From Puccinellia tenuiflora (Eukaryota > Streptophyta > Magnoliopsida > Poales > Poaceae): a DNA stretch of 64,000 nt. Position 1 is the stretch's first letter. Each line of letters starts with the position of its first letter. Positions 42,816-54,269 of the stretch are shown piece after piece. Made by a program: the position numbers and the translations under genes. The stretch covers positions 112,765 through 176,764 of the forward strand of contig QRDG01001350.1 of assembly GCA_012064385.1 (NCBI GenBank), in the 5' to 3' direction. The notes below the pieces were generated by a model that worked only from the letters and a program-made list of their open reading frames with translations, was not told the origin of the DNA and made no database searches.

Positions 42816-43400
42816 TGTGCACCATCTCCTGTTAACTGTGTGGTTTCAGTAGAACATGTCTTTTAAGTATGTGATGAAACAGACCTTGCAAGTATGTAAT
42901 GGTACCCTAAGTAGACCTTATATTTTGTGATGTAACCCTAAGTATGGTAATGTGAAGCCACCCTAAGTAGACCTTGTATTCTGTGATGTAACCCTAAGTA
43001 TGGTAATGTGATGCCACCCTAAGTAGACCTTGTATTCTGTGATGTAACCCTAAGTATGGTAATGTGATGCCACCCTAAGTAGACCTTGTATTCTGTGATG
43101 CCACCCTTAATTCATTCTCTGATGGGTTCAGTATGTCCATATTTTGATGGGTTCAGTATGTTCAGTAAAGATTCAGTTTCAGCTGTGATTAAGACTAGCA
43201 GATATATATGCCACTAACTGTTCTAAAGTACAAAACCTTTAGAACATTGGCAACTAGTCAACATATTTGAATTTTGATAGAGTTTACCCAAATTTTGACA
43301 TCTTTCAAACATTGACATCTGTGAAAATTTGATAGTTTACCCAAAGAAACTGTGCATCTCAGGGGGTTGTTTTTTAATGTAACCTAATCTTATAGGGGTT
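42816..43400. repeat. Spacer between B3-like genes with a 56-bp tandem repeat
   Basis: accttgtattctgtgatg recurs at 42915 (variant), 42971, 43027 and 43083, period 56, in the 3' region of gene 1. The rest is AT-rich with no coding region. Confidence 0.9.
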
Positions 43401-43416
43401 GTGTTTGCAAAGTTGC

Positions 43417-43429
43417 CCGTATATATAGG
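43417..43429 (+). promoter_or_regulatory. TATA box of B3-like gene 2
   Basis: cgtatatataggc lies about 55 bp before the start codon at 43480, with a pyrimidine-rich leader between. Confidence 0.65.
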
Positions 43430-43479
43430 CAAGGGACGCTGCATTCTCCTCCTTATCCTCTCCTTTCTCGGCTACATCC

Positions 43480-45504
43480 ATGGAGAACGACGCGCTGCCG
43501 CCGCCTCCGCGTACATGGGTTGTAGTGCAACCGCCGCCTCCTCCTTCCGCCGCCGCTTCCACTTCTTCCGCCGCCCCACTCCAGTAAGTTTCTTTCTCCT
43601 TACTCCTTTCTCTCATTCGCATCTCAGGGGTTTGCCATCTCTAGATCTAGGGTTAGGCTGGTGAACAGGGTGGGGAACCGGGGCATGGCAGTTTTTCTTT
43701 TATTGGATTTGCCTTGGATTCTCCTTTTTAACTGCTTTCCGAATGTTGGCCTGCTATTAGATTGCAGTGAAAAATCTAGATCAGCAAAATTCGTCTGCAT
43801 GTAGCTACGGATTTAGTCCCCGTTCATACAGAGGGAAAACATAAGGATTTTGGAAGGTAGGATTCAGATAGAATATCTGAATCTAGTAGTATTCATTTGA
43901 AATTTCTATTATGTAATAATTTTGGAGGAAAATAATCACGAGTTTTTACCTCATATTTTCATCTTTTTGTGTCTACTAATCATGTCTTTTTCTTGTGTGA
44001 CATCCTTATATTTTCTTGTGCGACATTATATGAACCCATCAGTTGCCAGTGCCATCTATACTAAATGTTCAGGTCATTTGCTTGTAGTCCTTGCAGTAGG
44101 CACTTGCAGATTTATTACTTGTATGCTACTGCTCTGATCTGATTCAGATCTGCTTGTAGTGCTCTGTACTGCTTTTAGTGCTTGCAGTTGGTGCTTGAAT
44201 TCTTGTTACAACTATACTGAATCTTGTTACATTGTACTACAACACAACAATGACTTATGTAACACACTGCAGAGACATAGTGGCCAGCCACAACAATGAT
44301 GCAATCCCCACAAACAACATTGATGATGATGATGAGTACATTGAAGATGAGGACGATTATATCAGTCCAGAGGACGACTACGTTGAAGATGAAGACGATT
44401 ACATAAGTCCAGAGGAAGATTGCATCACAATAAGAGGTAGAACCTGGCCATGTAGTTATATATGTAAGATCTTTCTAGTTTGTGAAGTACATGGATGCAT
44501 AACAGTTATATGTGTTGCTAATGTAGGACCTGGCCATGTTGGATTTGAGTCATTTGACATGCATTGTATGTTTGGCAATGAAGTAGAAATGACCTTCAAC
44601 CAGATGATGCAGCTAAGGAGCCTGGTAGAGGAGTTACCAAGGCCACAAATTAAAGAATATGTCTGCAGGCTTATTAAAAGCAATGTAATTCCTGAGTCGA
44701 AAATGGTGAGTTTAGAGTAGAATTCTAATTGATCTGCCCTTATTATTCAGCTACTATAAATTAAATCTGGTATAATATGTTGTTCCAGATTATTTGTTGA
44801 TTCTTGTTTTTTTTTACCTACAACAGGTGGAAGGCCCGTCACATTTGCTCCCTGGTTGCAAAATGGTGAGTTCAATGAAGTAATCTTCTAATGAATAATT
44901 TGCTTTAGATTCAGTTGTGTTAGCTGATAACTGAACTATTATCCATTGAATAATTTGCTTTAGGTTAAGTTGTATTAACTGTTGGTTAATACAACTTCTA
45001 CTATAATTCCTTTATACCATAGGCAACTAGTCAACAGTACTATGTGGTCACTGATCACTGATTATGCACTTCCTGATCACTGATAACTGAACTTTGTTAG
45101 CTACATAGGTGGAACTGAGTAGGAACTTTCCATAACATTGTTCAATTTGCAGCTGATGAAGTTATCTGAAATGTATTATTATTTGCTATTTCCAGGATTT
45201 TACAGCTGAATTTACAAGTTACTACCTAACTAAGTTTCTGAGATCTCCTGGAAATGCTTACCCACTAGTACCAATAGTAGTGAACTGCAGTGGAAGAACA
45301 GAGAACAAGTATTGCCGGCTGAAGATGACTCGGGGTTTCAAGGCTTCCGTGGCATGTGGTTGGCCGAAGGTTGCAAGGACATTCAGGCTTAAAGAAGGAG
45401 AAATTTACATGTTCAGTTTCAAGAATGAGAGTAACCTGCCAAGATCTATGAGGGATCCATATGGAGCGTGCCTGAGGCTCACCATGACCAAGTTGGAAGA
45501 GTGA
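43480..45504 (+). CDS. B3-like gene 2 in CACTA I
   Basis: Five exons with agreeing phases: 43480-43583, 44273-44436, 44527-44705, 44827-44865, 45196-45504. Exon 1 is proline-rich (MENDALPPPPRTWVVV). Exon 2 is strongly acidic with a duplicated DEDDYISPE block. Exon 3 carries the segment shared with gene 1 (MFGNEVEMTFNQMMQL ... SNVIPESKM). Exon 5 is the B3-like domain: DFTAEFTSYYLTKFL, NKYCRLKMTRG, VACGWPKVARTFRLKEGEIYMFSF, then LRLTMTKLEE and stop. Gene 1 and gene 2 are diverged paralogues in the same orientation. No frame breaks seen. It lies inside the transposon ends, so it moves with it. Likely a nuclear DNA-binding protein. Confidence 0.8.
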
Positions 45505-46045
45505 TTGGAACAGTTTGTCTTCGTCGACTACCAATTAACTAGAGTTTAAGCTTAAGTAATCTAGATGGTGAACTGTGTGGTGCATTAAGTAATCTAGATG
45601 GTGAACTGTGTGTTGCAACTTGTGAACTGTGTGGTGCATTAAGTAATCTAGATGGTGAACTGTGTGTTGCAACTTGTGAACTGTGTGGTGCAGCATGTGA
45701 TCTAGATGGTGAACTGTGTGGTGCAACTTGTGAACTATGTGATGCTATAACTATGTGATGCTATATACTGTGATGTTAATGTTTGTGTGATTGTTTTGAA
45801 ATAAGACTACGTTTCCACCAACTGTTCCTTAGTAAAATTCTTGTGCATGCAGATAGCAACCAGGTTAAATTGTGCAGATAGCAAACAGTTGTCAGATCCA
45901 TGGACCTTAGTAAAATCATTGTCATCTTTCTGAAAAAAGCGAGAGTATGCATATGCGAGAGTATGCATATGCTTCTGACCCTTCGTTTTGAGGCAACATG
46001 TATTTTAGTTTTAAGAATTAATCGGAAAAAATTGAACTATCACCA
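45505..46045. repeat. 3' region of B3-like gene 2 with short tandem repeats
   Basis: Units built from aatctagatggtgaactgtg and ttgcaacttgtgaactgtg alternate from about 45565 to 45745. After that there is AT-rich sequence with a short direct repeat of gagagtatgcatatgc (45948). No coding region. Confidence 0.85.
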
Positions 46046-46049
46046 ATAG

Positions 46050-46440
46050 TTTTAAGAATTCATCCATTTTGGGGCACTTTGAATTTTTGCCCCGAAAAAT
46101 ATAACTTTTGGGGGCACTTTGAATTTGTGCCCCGAAAGATATAACTTTTGGGGGCACTTTGGATTTGTGCCCCGAAAGGCTATAACTTTTGGGGGCACTT
46201 TGGCTTTGTGCCCCGAAAGATACAACCTTTGGGGGCACTTTGAATTTGTGCCCCGAATAGCTATGACTTTTGGGGGCAATTTGATTTTGTGCCCCGAAAA
46301 CTATAACATTTGGGGGCATTTTGAATTTGTGCCCCGAAAGGCTATGACTTTTGGGGGCACTTTGCTTAAAATGCCTTTAATTGTAAGCTTTTGGGGCACT
46401 TTGAAAAAATGCCCCTAACAAAATGCCCCGATAGGTCAAC
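46050..46440. repeat. CACTA I right subterminal repeats
   Basis: About nine copies of a roughly 40-bp unit with acttttgggggcactttg and tttgtgccccgaaa. The core ggggca is shared with the left end. Confidence 0.95.
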
Positions 46441-46455
46441 CGTGACGTAGTGACA

Positions 46456-49210
46456 ACACATAATAAGCCAGCCGAGTGTTGGGTTGGACAATGCCACCCT
46501 TAGCACGGGTGTGCATGGGATGGACATTGTCTGTCGCGGCAGTGTTTTCCTCTGTTTCTTCTGCCGTGGCAGCACTCCTGTCCGCAACTCCTTCAGACCT
46601 TTCAGAGACAGGGGATGTCACTGAACGCGGTGTTGCAGGCATGGCCTCTGATGCAAGGCCCCGTACGGGGCTAGGATTCGCTTGCACCTCCGTGTGCATC
46701 TCTGCACCGCCCGTGTCACTCCTCGACACAGGGACACAGAAGTGTTCGACGGCAAAGTACTCTGCTTCACCGTGCCGTCCGTCAGCCACCAGTGCCGCAT
46801 TCCAGCTCTAGCTTGCATCCTCGTCGAAGACAACGTCACGGGAGACGTGGACTCGATTCGTGGCGGGGTCGTAGACGCGGCAAGCAACTGAACCGGTCTC
46901 GTACCCGAACAATACCATTGGCGTGCTCCTGTCTTCTAGTTTCTTCAGACTTGGGCGTGCAGTCTTGACATGGGCCACGCAGTCGAACACGCGCAGATGC
47001 TGCACGCTTGGCTTTCGTCCGTGCCATGCCTCATACGGGGTCTTGCGACTGACGCTCTTCGTCGTTCCCAGGTTCAAGAGGTAGACAGCAGTAGTGACCG
47101 CCTCCCCCCAGAACTTGACCGGTACTCCCTTTGCCTTGAGCAGACAGCGCGCCATGCCAACCACAGTCTGATTGCGTCGCTCAACGACGCCGTTTTGCTG
47201 TGGTGTGTACGGCGCCATCAACTGTCGCATCACTCCTCGCTCTGCAAAGTATTCCCCGAGCTCGTTGGAGGTGAATTCACCCCCCCTGTCAGTGCGCAGC
47301 ATCTTCAGCTTTCGCCCACTCTGCAGCTCGGCCGCCGCCTAGAATTTCTTGATTGCAACTGAGGCCTGGTCCTTCGATGCAAGCAGGAAAATCCACATAT
47401 ACCGGCTATGATCATCCACCATTAGAAGAAAATGCCGTTTACCTCCAGGCGTTGGTGGATCAATCGGCCCGCAGATATCCGCATGCACGAGCATGAGCTG
47501 TTCGTCCGCGCAGTTCCAGGCCTGACAAGGGAACGGCGCGCGCTTGTGCTTCCCGGCGAGGCAAGCGTCGCAGACGCGCTCAACCTCGTCGATCCGTGGA
47601 AGTCCATGCACCATCTCGCCGCGGGCGAGACGCCGGAGCGCCTCGAAGTGCATGTGACCGTAGCGCGCGTGCCAACGCCAGCCGTCCTCACCACCGTGCA
47701 CGGCGAGACAGACTGGTCGTGCGAGGGCGAGGTGGAGCACATAGATCCGCCCGCGGCTCCGTGGCACGCAGGCGATCAGGCGACAGTCGGGATCGCGCAG
47801 CCTCAGCTCGCCGTGGCGTATGTGGGTGTCGTAGCCGATCTCGTCCAGCTGTCCCAGCGACACGATGCTGCTGTAGAGTCGTGGGATGAAGTACACCTCC
47901 GTCAGCGTGAGGTGCTCGCCGTTCTTGCCCGCGAAGATGATCGTGCCACGCCCCTCAATCTCGACAGTGGAGTCGTCCCCAAGCTTGACGGAGCCACGCA
48001 CGTTCGTGTCCAGCTCGGAGAAGAACTCGCGCCGGCCGCACATATGATTGCTGGCGCCAGAGTCTAGGAACCAGGCGGTGTCGCAGCCGTCGCCGCTCCT
48101 TGCCGATCTCGCCTTGGATCGCTCCTCGTTGAGGAGGACGCGTTCCGCGGTCGCCACCGTGCTCTGGCTCGCCACGGTGAGTGAGTGCAGGCGTGCGATG
48201 AACAAGGACGCCTCCTCCTCCTCTTGCGCAAGATTTGCGCGTTCCTTGCGCACGCGTCGCGGCTCGGGGCAGTTCTTTGAGATGTGACAGTTGTAACATT
48301 TGATCCCCGACCAGTCGCGGTCGCCACCCTGCGTCCGCTGACCGCCGTCGCGTGTGTTGCCCGCCAGTTTCCACTTTGCTTTGTTCTTGCCTTTTCCAGC
48401 GCTGCTCGAGCCAGAGCCTTGCCCCGTCTCGCATTGCTTGCGACGCGCCTCCCACTCTTCCTCCGTGAGGAGTAGGGTGCCGCCGGTGCTCTGCGTCGTA
48501 GTCGCTCCGCCTCGCTCATCGGCGTTGCGCAGATGACCGATCAGCTCCTCGACAGAGAGAGTGTTCAGATCCAGCAGAGTCTTGATCGAGCACGCCATCT
48601 GGGAGTAGCGCCCCGGCACGACGCGCAGGAATCTCTGCACGATGCTGACCTCCTCCACCGTGTCCCCTAATTCACGCAGATTGTTGACGAGGGTCATGAT
48701 TCGCATGCCGAAGGCGTCGAGCGTCTCGCCTTCGTGGAACCCGATCAGCTCCAGCCCCTGGCGCAGGCGTTGCGCAGTGGCCTCCCGGACGCGATCGACC
48801 CCAACACGCATCACCTTCACTGCATCCCACGCCGCCTTCGCCGTCCCCTTCCTTGCGAGAGTGCCCACCATCTCCGGTGGTACCCCTCGCAGGATTGCGG
48901 CAAGTGCAGCCTTGTCACCCCGCACGCTCGCCGGGTTTCCCTTCACCGCCTCCCACATCATGCAGGCCTCAAGATTGATCTGCATCACAAGAGCCCACTC
49001 CAAGTAATTCGTGGCGGTAAGCATTGGCCACACAACGGCGCCGGCCGAGGTGACACGCTCCTGCACTATGTGCTTGTGGACGACGACCTCGTTGCCGTGC
49101 CGACGTGCACGGCTCCGCCCACGGCTCAACGCCCGTGTTCGTGGCAGCGTCGTCGAGTGCCCTCCTGCCGGTGTTCCCACCGGCGTCCGCGATCCGCTGC
49201 CATCCGCCAT
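46456..49210 (-). pseudogene. Copia gag-pol, first part: gag, protease, integrase
   Basis: The ATG at 49210 starts MADGSGSRTPVG. Gag region: TATNYLEWALVMQINLEA and GHLRNADERGG. The zinc knuckle is CYNCHISKNC, shorter than the CX2CX4HX4C pattern, so one or more spacer residues are lost. Protease: AWFLDSGASNHMCG. Pre-integrase: WHARYGHMHFEALRRL. Integrase: HADICGPI, RTDRGGEFTSNEL, GVVERRNQTVV. Two in-frame TAG stops occur, at 47341-47339 (before the second catalytic aspartate) and 46810-46808. The frame stays open to the CACTA border and continues at 32552 downwards. Stops, knuckle defect, frameshift and CACTA insertion leave it inactive. Confidence 0.93.
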
Positions 49211-49232
49211 CAGTCCCAGAGCACGAACGTGG

Positions 49233-49247
49233 TGCTCTGATACCAAT
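49233..49247 (-). promoter_or_regulatory. Copia primer binding site
   Basis: Minus-strand TTGGTATCAGAGCACC touches the 5' LTR, the initiator tRNA-Met type. Confidence 0.9.
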
Positions 49248-49558
49248 TGTCAGTTCTCTCTCTGAAACTCAACAGCTAGAACACAGAGGAAGAACACAAG
49301 AGTTTTTGGTGCCGTGTACTGATGTACGGCTTTTCCGTTTTTCTCTTCCTTTATTCAGTCGTGGAAACAAAGAATGCCGTGATTTGCGCCACGCTCCCTA
49401 CAAGTTCGTGCCATCCCACGATCCGGAACAAGCTCACAGCGATCCTAATGACTCGGACGTGAACGCACAGATCACGCCATCGTCCAACTCCTGAAGGTGT
49501 TCGACACTAGACACTGAAAAACTGAACCTAAACAGACGACATGATTACAGAAACAACA
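49248..49558 (-). repeat. 5' LTR of the copia element
   Basis: 311 bp, the partner of 30610-30948. It lacks about 28 bp found in the 3' LTR between gtccaact and aggtgttcgac. Confidence 0.95.
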
Positions 49559-50422
49559 TATAGAGCCCAATAAAAGATCATCCGCCACATCGAGAGCCTC
49601 TCGACATGCCAGAGCCTCCAAGCATCCTGGATCAGTGATGCCCTCGTAGACCATTGCTGACGCTCCAAGAAAGGTTCCATCAGCCGACCGGCACACAGCA
49701 CCCACAGCTTCTCTGGCCGTAGACTTTGCCACTGCAGCATCAACATTGACCTTTGACAAACCCGTCGGAGGAGCAATCCACCCTTTTTGTATCGTCCTCG
49801 CCGGGCAGCTACCACCCTGTCCCTTCCCTATTTCCTGAACTCCCGCGAGGTCCTCCAAGAACCTGTCAACAAAACAGATCGTAGACAAGGGACTTTGGAA
49901 TATTTCCTCGTGTACCGCCTTCCGCTTCGCATGCCAGATTGCCCAGAGTGTAACCAACATGCGAACAAGATCATCCTTCTTCATGGTATCAATCGTCGAG
50001 AACAGCCATTGCTTCGCTGTTGGTTCGGTCGACAAAGATATGTGCTCTGTAATCTCCTCCTTCGTCAGAGCCCAAACACAACGTGCAAGGTTACACTCGA
50101 TCAAGGAGTGTCGCCAGGAATCCTCATGTCCGCAGATCGAACATGCTGCCGTGGGCGCCATATTTTGGTGATGGCGAAGGTCTCCTGTCGGCAAAGATTG
50201 CTTGGCCAGTCGCCACAGGAAAATTCGGATTTTTTAGGGTACCGAAATCTTCCATAACCTGGACCAAGATTTTCCTTCCTCTTCCGAATTCGACGAGGCC
50301 GTTCTCCCTTCCAACCAGTCCTCTCGAGTTCGTTTCGTCGTCTCCAGCGCGCAATAGCATGACCTAACAGAAAAAATCCCAGAGCGTTCAAAGTGCCAAG
50401 CCCAAAAATCATTTTGAATCCT
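49559..50422 (-). pseudogene. LINE 5'-side fragment: zinc-binding RT tail (zf-RVT) and RNase H-like N-terminus
   Basis: On the minus strand the text runs DFWAWHFERSGIFSVRSCY, then (after a TAA at 50236-50234 in the same frame) KIRIFLWRLAKQSLPTGD, the zf-RVT signature C.IC...E...H...C, and the start of the RVT_3 domain (KVNVDAAV, SADGTFLGAS). It ends at the copia insertion; the rest is at 30347-30604. Its 5' side is cut by CACTA II at 50423, so the reverse transcriptase is not in the window. Confidence 0.88.
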
Positions 50423-50429
50423 CACTACA

Positions 50430-51110
50430 ACCGAAATGACCTTTAGTGACAAAGTACTTTTGTCACTTATTAGCCCATTTTTGTCACTGATTAGTTGTGG
50501 ATGACAAAAATGGTGCGTCATTAGGTTTGTCATTGATTGACCGTCATAGATTCATGGGGATGACGAGATGAAATTTTTTGTCACTGATTTAGATGAATCC
50601 GTGACGGTGGGAATTTTGTCAATGATCATGTTTAATCCGTGACAGCCTGATTTGTCATCGTTTGTATGCAAATTTGTCACTAATTGGTTGAATTTGAGTG
50701 TACGACTGGTCAACATTAGCTGACGTGGCTTCTTACATGTGGGTCCAGCTGTGGTGACGTGGATGCTGATGAGTGGGTCCAGATGCTGTGACGTCAGATG
50801 ATGTCATGTGGGCTAGATCCGTGCTGACACGTTGGACCCACTTAATCCAGACAGGTGGGACACATATTTTCTGGCTAGTGGGACCCACTTATTCGTGACA
50901 TGTGGGACCAATTTTTTCTGGTGAGTGGGACCCAATTTTTTCTGGTATGTGGGACCCACAAATGCTGACGTGTGGGACCATTTCGTTTTTCGAGAAGTGG
51001 GACCCACATTTTAGGATTGTGGGACCATACGTTGCTGTTTGGTGGGCCCAGAATGTGGTGACGGTGTCACATTTTCCGTCATTGTTGGAACGGAAAATTA
51101 TTTTGTAAAA
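50430..51110. repeat. CACTA II left subterminal repeats
   Basis: Two families of short words: ttttgtcact/gtgacaaa (50440-50720) and gtgggaccca with variants (50740-51060), both in either orientation. These are candidate transposase-binding repeats. Confidence 0.85.
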
Positions 51111-51318
51111 ATGTAATTTTCTGGCAATTTTGAGCAGAGAAATACAATTGAAAACAAATATATAATTGGAACCGAATCAATATTATAGGAATTATAGTGG
51201 CACACATACTATAAGTCTGAAAGACACAAACATTTGTAAGACACTGAGGTGAATAAAAGAGGAAATAGTAGTATCTAGCATTGTTCTTTATTCAAAAGAT
51301 GCATCAGGATGGTGGTCA

Positions 51319-54108
51319 TCAGTTGGGCTGCGATGATTGCTGTGACGTCCTTAAGAGCAAACTAAGCAGCGCATCCATTTCTTGTTGCCTCTTTTCATAA
51401 GCCAGACTCTTCTCTTCCTGAGATTTCTTGAGAGCTGCAAGTTCTTCATCCTGCTTTCTTCTCATTTCTTCAAATTTCTGTTCCTGGGCTTGCATCCTTG
51501 ACTCCAGATCATTTTTATACCTTTCAGCTGCCAGTACTGATTGTTGCTCCTGATCAGCAAGCCTCTCTTCTAGCTCTCTAATGCGCTCTTTGGAAATGGT
51601 GTATCTCTGGGAGCATGATGAGACGCCCAATCTTGACAAGAATGTGCTAGAGCTGGAGGAGCTCTGTTCCTTGAGGACTTGTTGAACAATCATCACATCT
51701 GTTTCTTCAGGATGATCCTCTGGATGTGGTCCCATCTTTCTTAGCAGCATTTGTTCCTGCAATTAGATTCAAATGTTTCAAATGCTAGTATGCCGAGACA
51801 GTAATAATAAATTTGTGTTGTTGTTAAATATTTCGTACATAAGCCTCTTGTGCTTCCTGAGGCATCACACCATCCTTGCTAGTGTGGGTAATTCTGTAAA
51901 ATTCAATTGGTGATGTTTCCTCCTCGTTGTTCAGAGCCTTCTACAAGGTTTAGTACATTTTGAGTATCAGTTCTATAAATTATATATTTGCAGTACAAGT
52001 AGCTAAGTAATTGCGTAGACCTAGTTGAAATACTTACAACATGCTCGTAGTGGGCAATGTAGCTTCTTGATCCAGTGGTATGGTGCTGCTTCACATTTTC
52101 TCTGTTCTTTACATTCTTCATACACATTTCCTGTATTAAGCAGGTGGGATCTAATTAGGTGATGCAAAAAATAAAATATGTATGAATTAAGTTGCTAGCT
52201 GTAGGTGAAAGAAATATGAATTATGTACCTGGTAGTGGTCATCAAACCATCTGTTCACAAGTTCTTTCCAACTATTCTCGTCTATAGTACTTGGCTTCAT
52301 CAAATAAGCTTGCTCAGGAGTAAGCTTTTGAATCTTGGGCCAGTACACCTTCTTAAGCCTATAGCGTTGTTGTCGAACACTATTTTGTATCATTTTTGTG
52401 CACACAGTTTTTGCCACATCATCATTTGTGTCCATCACAAACTTTTCCTGCAAAAGAGGGTTTGCATATGCACAAATTAGGTTGTTAACCATGTTACAGT
52501 ATGAATAATATAGATGAAGAGAGTAGACTCACCGCAACTTTTTTAATCACAGAAGGAACAACATCTTGTAGACTCTTATCTTTGTCGTAGAGCTTCCAGT
52601 GCGTTACAAGGGGCATCTTATCGCTGCGGATGTGTATACCAACCTCAGAGCTTAGTTTTGCTGCATGTAGAGGATTTTTGGGTCTTCTCACGCCTGCAGT
52701 GAAGTCAATTTGCATTTTATTGCCACCATTTTTTTTTTGTCCATTCATGGAGTGAATGCCCCATGGTAGGTCTCCGTCCAAGTCCTTTCTGCTTTGACTT
52801 GACAGAGACTGACAATGCATCTGAAATTCAGACATAAAATAGGTTAAACTTGTCCAAATATTAGCAAATAAGTACAAGTAGAACATGTAAAGTATCCATG
52901 GTCGTACCTTTGCGTTGGAATGGAACTAGTTGATTGTCATCAGGTGATGAGTTGCTTCCATCAGAAGTACGAATCTGCGTCATAGGTGTGGTTTGCTCTT
53001 CAACGTCGGCGTCTTCTGTCATCGTAGGCGTATCTGAGGCTGCAGGTTCAGTGAAAGCAGGTACTCTTGATCTTGTTGAAATGGTGGATGAAGGTGCTAC
53101 TATCTGTTTGACACGCTTATTATGTGCCGCAGATGCCGTTTCATCCACTGCCTGTTTGATAATGCATGAAGACATAAGTATGAATGCAGTACCACTACCA
53201 TGAATCAGATAACCAATTTGCGAATTAATAAACATGTTAGACCTGAGACGGCCGCTTTGATGCATTGCGCTCGTCATCTGTATGCAAATCATCATCTTCA
53301 TTGGCAAGGTCTTCATCATCTGGTTCATATGCAGGGTCAGCTTCCTTGTCTTGAGGTTCTGGCTCCTTTTCTTCGTCATTAATCCCGCCTTGTGCCCGAC
53401 CATACACGAAGGTACGTGCAACCTCTCTGAAATCTTGTGGATTAAGACCTCCAGCAAGAAATTTGGCTTCCATGGCTTGCTGTAGACGAGTTGCATTTTC
53501 CTCCATTTGTTTTCTCCTTTCTAACTCTATTGTAGTTAGTACCTCTTTTTGTTTAGCAGCTGAAAAAAGAAGGAAAAGATTTGTGTGTATTAGCGTGTAG
53601 GAATTCGTGACCGCAAATTCAGAATTATGTGGTACGTTCCATAAATAATGAAGTGGCCTAATTTAGAGTATACATGACAAGTTTGTTTTTCACGTAAATG
53701 TTGCAGATCTCAGCGAGTATATGATTTCCCGTAAGTAATGGACATAACAAATATATGATCTCATTCATCTAACTTAAAAGTTCATGTAATGTTTCAGATC
53801 TAAGATTGATAAATATGGCAGATCCTCTTCTGTAGTACATGAAGATATAACGTGAAGAATTCCTTTTCTTAAACCCTAGATGCGATCGTTGTAAGAACAA
53901 AAATCAAATGTTCGTAGAACCCTAGATGTGATCATGTAAATTAGTACACCGTACGTAAACCTAACAATTCTAGTCTAACTATTGAACGATCGATCTAGTA
54001 CGTACTGAAATGTGGGATAGATTTATCACCTTGGCGTTTGTGATTGACCTTCTTCGGCGTAGATTTGGGCGGATCGCGAGCCTTGGGTGGTTTCCGGTGA
54101 CCGGTCAT
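51319..54108 (-). CDS. Plant transposase of the Ptta/En/Spm type (Transposase_24) in CACTA II
   Basis: Eight exons from splice signals: 54108-54030, 53559-53243, 53151-52908, 52820-52533, 52447-52229, 52130-52038, 51940-51839, 51756-51319. Exon 1 is basic (MTGHRKPPKARDPPKS). Exon 2 has a helical region and an acidic DDEDLANEDDDLHTDDE. Exons 4-6 form the Transposase_24 region (RPKNPLHAAKLSSEVG, SWKELVNRWFDDHY, HHTTGSRSYIAHYEH). Exon 8 ends in a coiled coil (RIRELEERLADQEQQ). The frame entering exon 4 and the frame leaving it differ by one base at the T10 run 52729-52738. It has no Transposase_23-type end, unlike CACTA I tnpA. It would bind DNA at the element ends; the catalytic partner should be right of the window. 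Confidence 0.82.
52729..52738 (-). other. Frame change in the CACTA II transposase at a run of ten T
   Basis: The splice phase from exon 3 predicts one frame before the run, and the conserved text after it is in the next frame. Removing one base of the run would join them. Confidence 0.7.
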
Positions 54109-54255
54109 GGCGGCGGCCGGATAGCCTGCCGGAGCGAGGGTACGAACTGCCGGCGGAGAGAGTGAATCTGGCGAGGTAGAGAGTGATGAGGGAGGGAATG
54201 AATTTGTACGTGCGAATTAAGAGGGAACGGAATTAAGGGGGTTGGGTAGCACGAT

Positions 54256-54266
54256 GTATTTATAGT
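54256..54266 (-). promoter_or_regulatory. TATA box of the CACTA II transposase gene
   Basis: Minus-strand ACTATAAATAC, about 150 bp upstream of the start codon at 54108, is a near-consensus plant TATA box. Confidence 0.7.
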
Positions 54267-54269
54267 ATC

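Larger units (their letters stand above)
32553..46452. mobile_element. CACTA I: 13.9-kb CACTA (En/Spm) transposon, TSD ACA
   Basis: Both ends carry CACTACGTCACGGTTGA as perfect inverted repeats, and ACA is duplicated at 32550-32552 and 46453-46455. Subterminal repeats lie inside each end. Genes: tnpA (minus, 40845-33540) with tnpD (40511-37123) inside its first intron, and two B3-like genes on the plus strand (41302-42815 and 43480-45504). The element is inserted in the copia pol gene between the integrase and RT regions. Nothing else appears to be nested inside it. Confidence 0.97.
30610..49558 (-). mobile_element. Ty1/copia element, full length, TSD TATAG, split by CACTA I
   Basis: LTRs at 30610-30948 and 49248-49558 start TGTCAGTTCTC and end GAAACAACA. 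TATAG flanks both ends (30605-30609 and 49559-49563). The primer site is at 49233-49247 and the polypurine tract (AGGGGGAGA) at 30950-30959, so it reads right to left. Removing the 13.9-kb CACTA leaves about 5 kb. By eye the LTRs differ by about seven substitutions plus indels, one of about 28 bp, so the insertion is fairly young. Confidence 0.97.

Noticed and set aside
18652..47341. TAG read as a sense codon because several TE genes break at TAG
   Set aside because: Four TAG stops in decaying elements are easily explained by mutation; other genes here also end or break at TAA and TGA.
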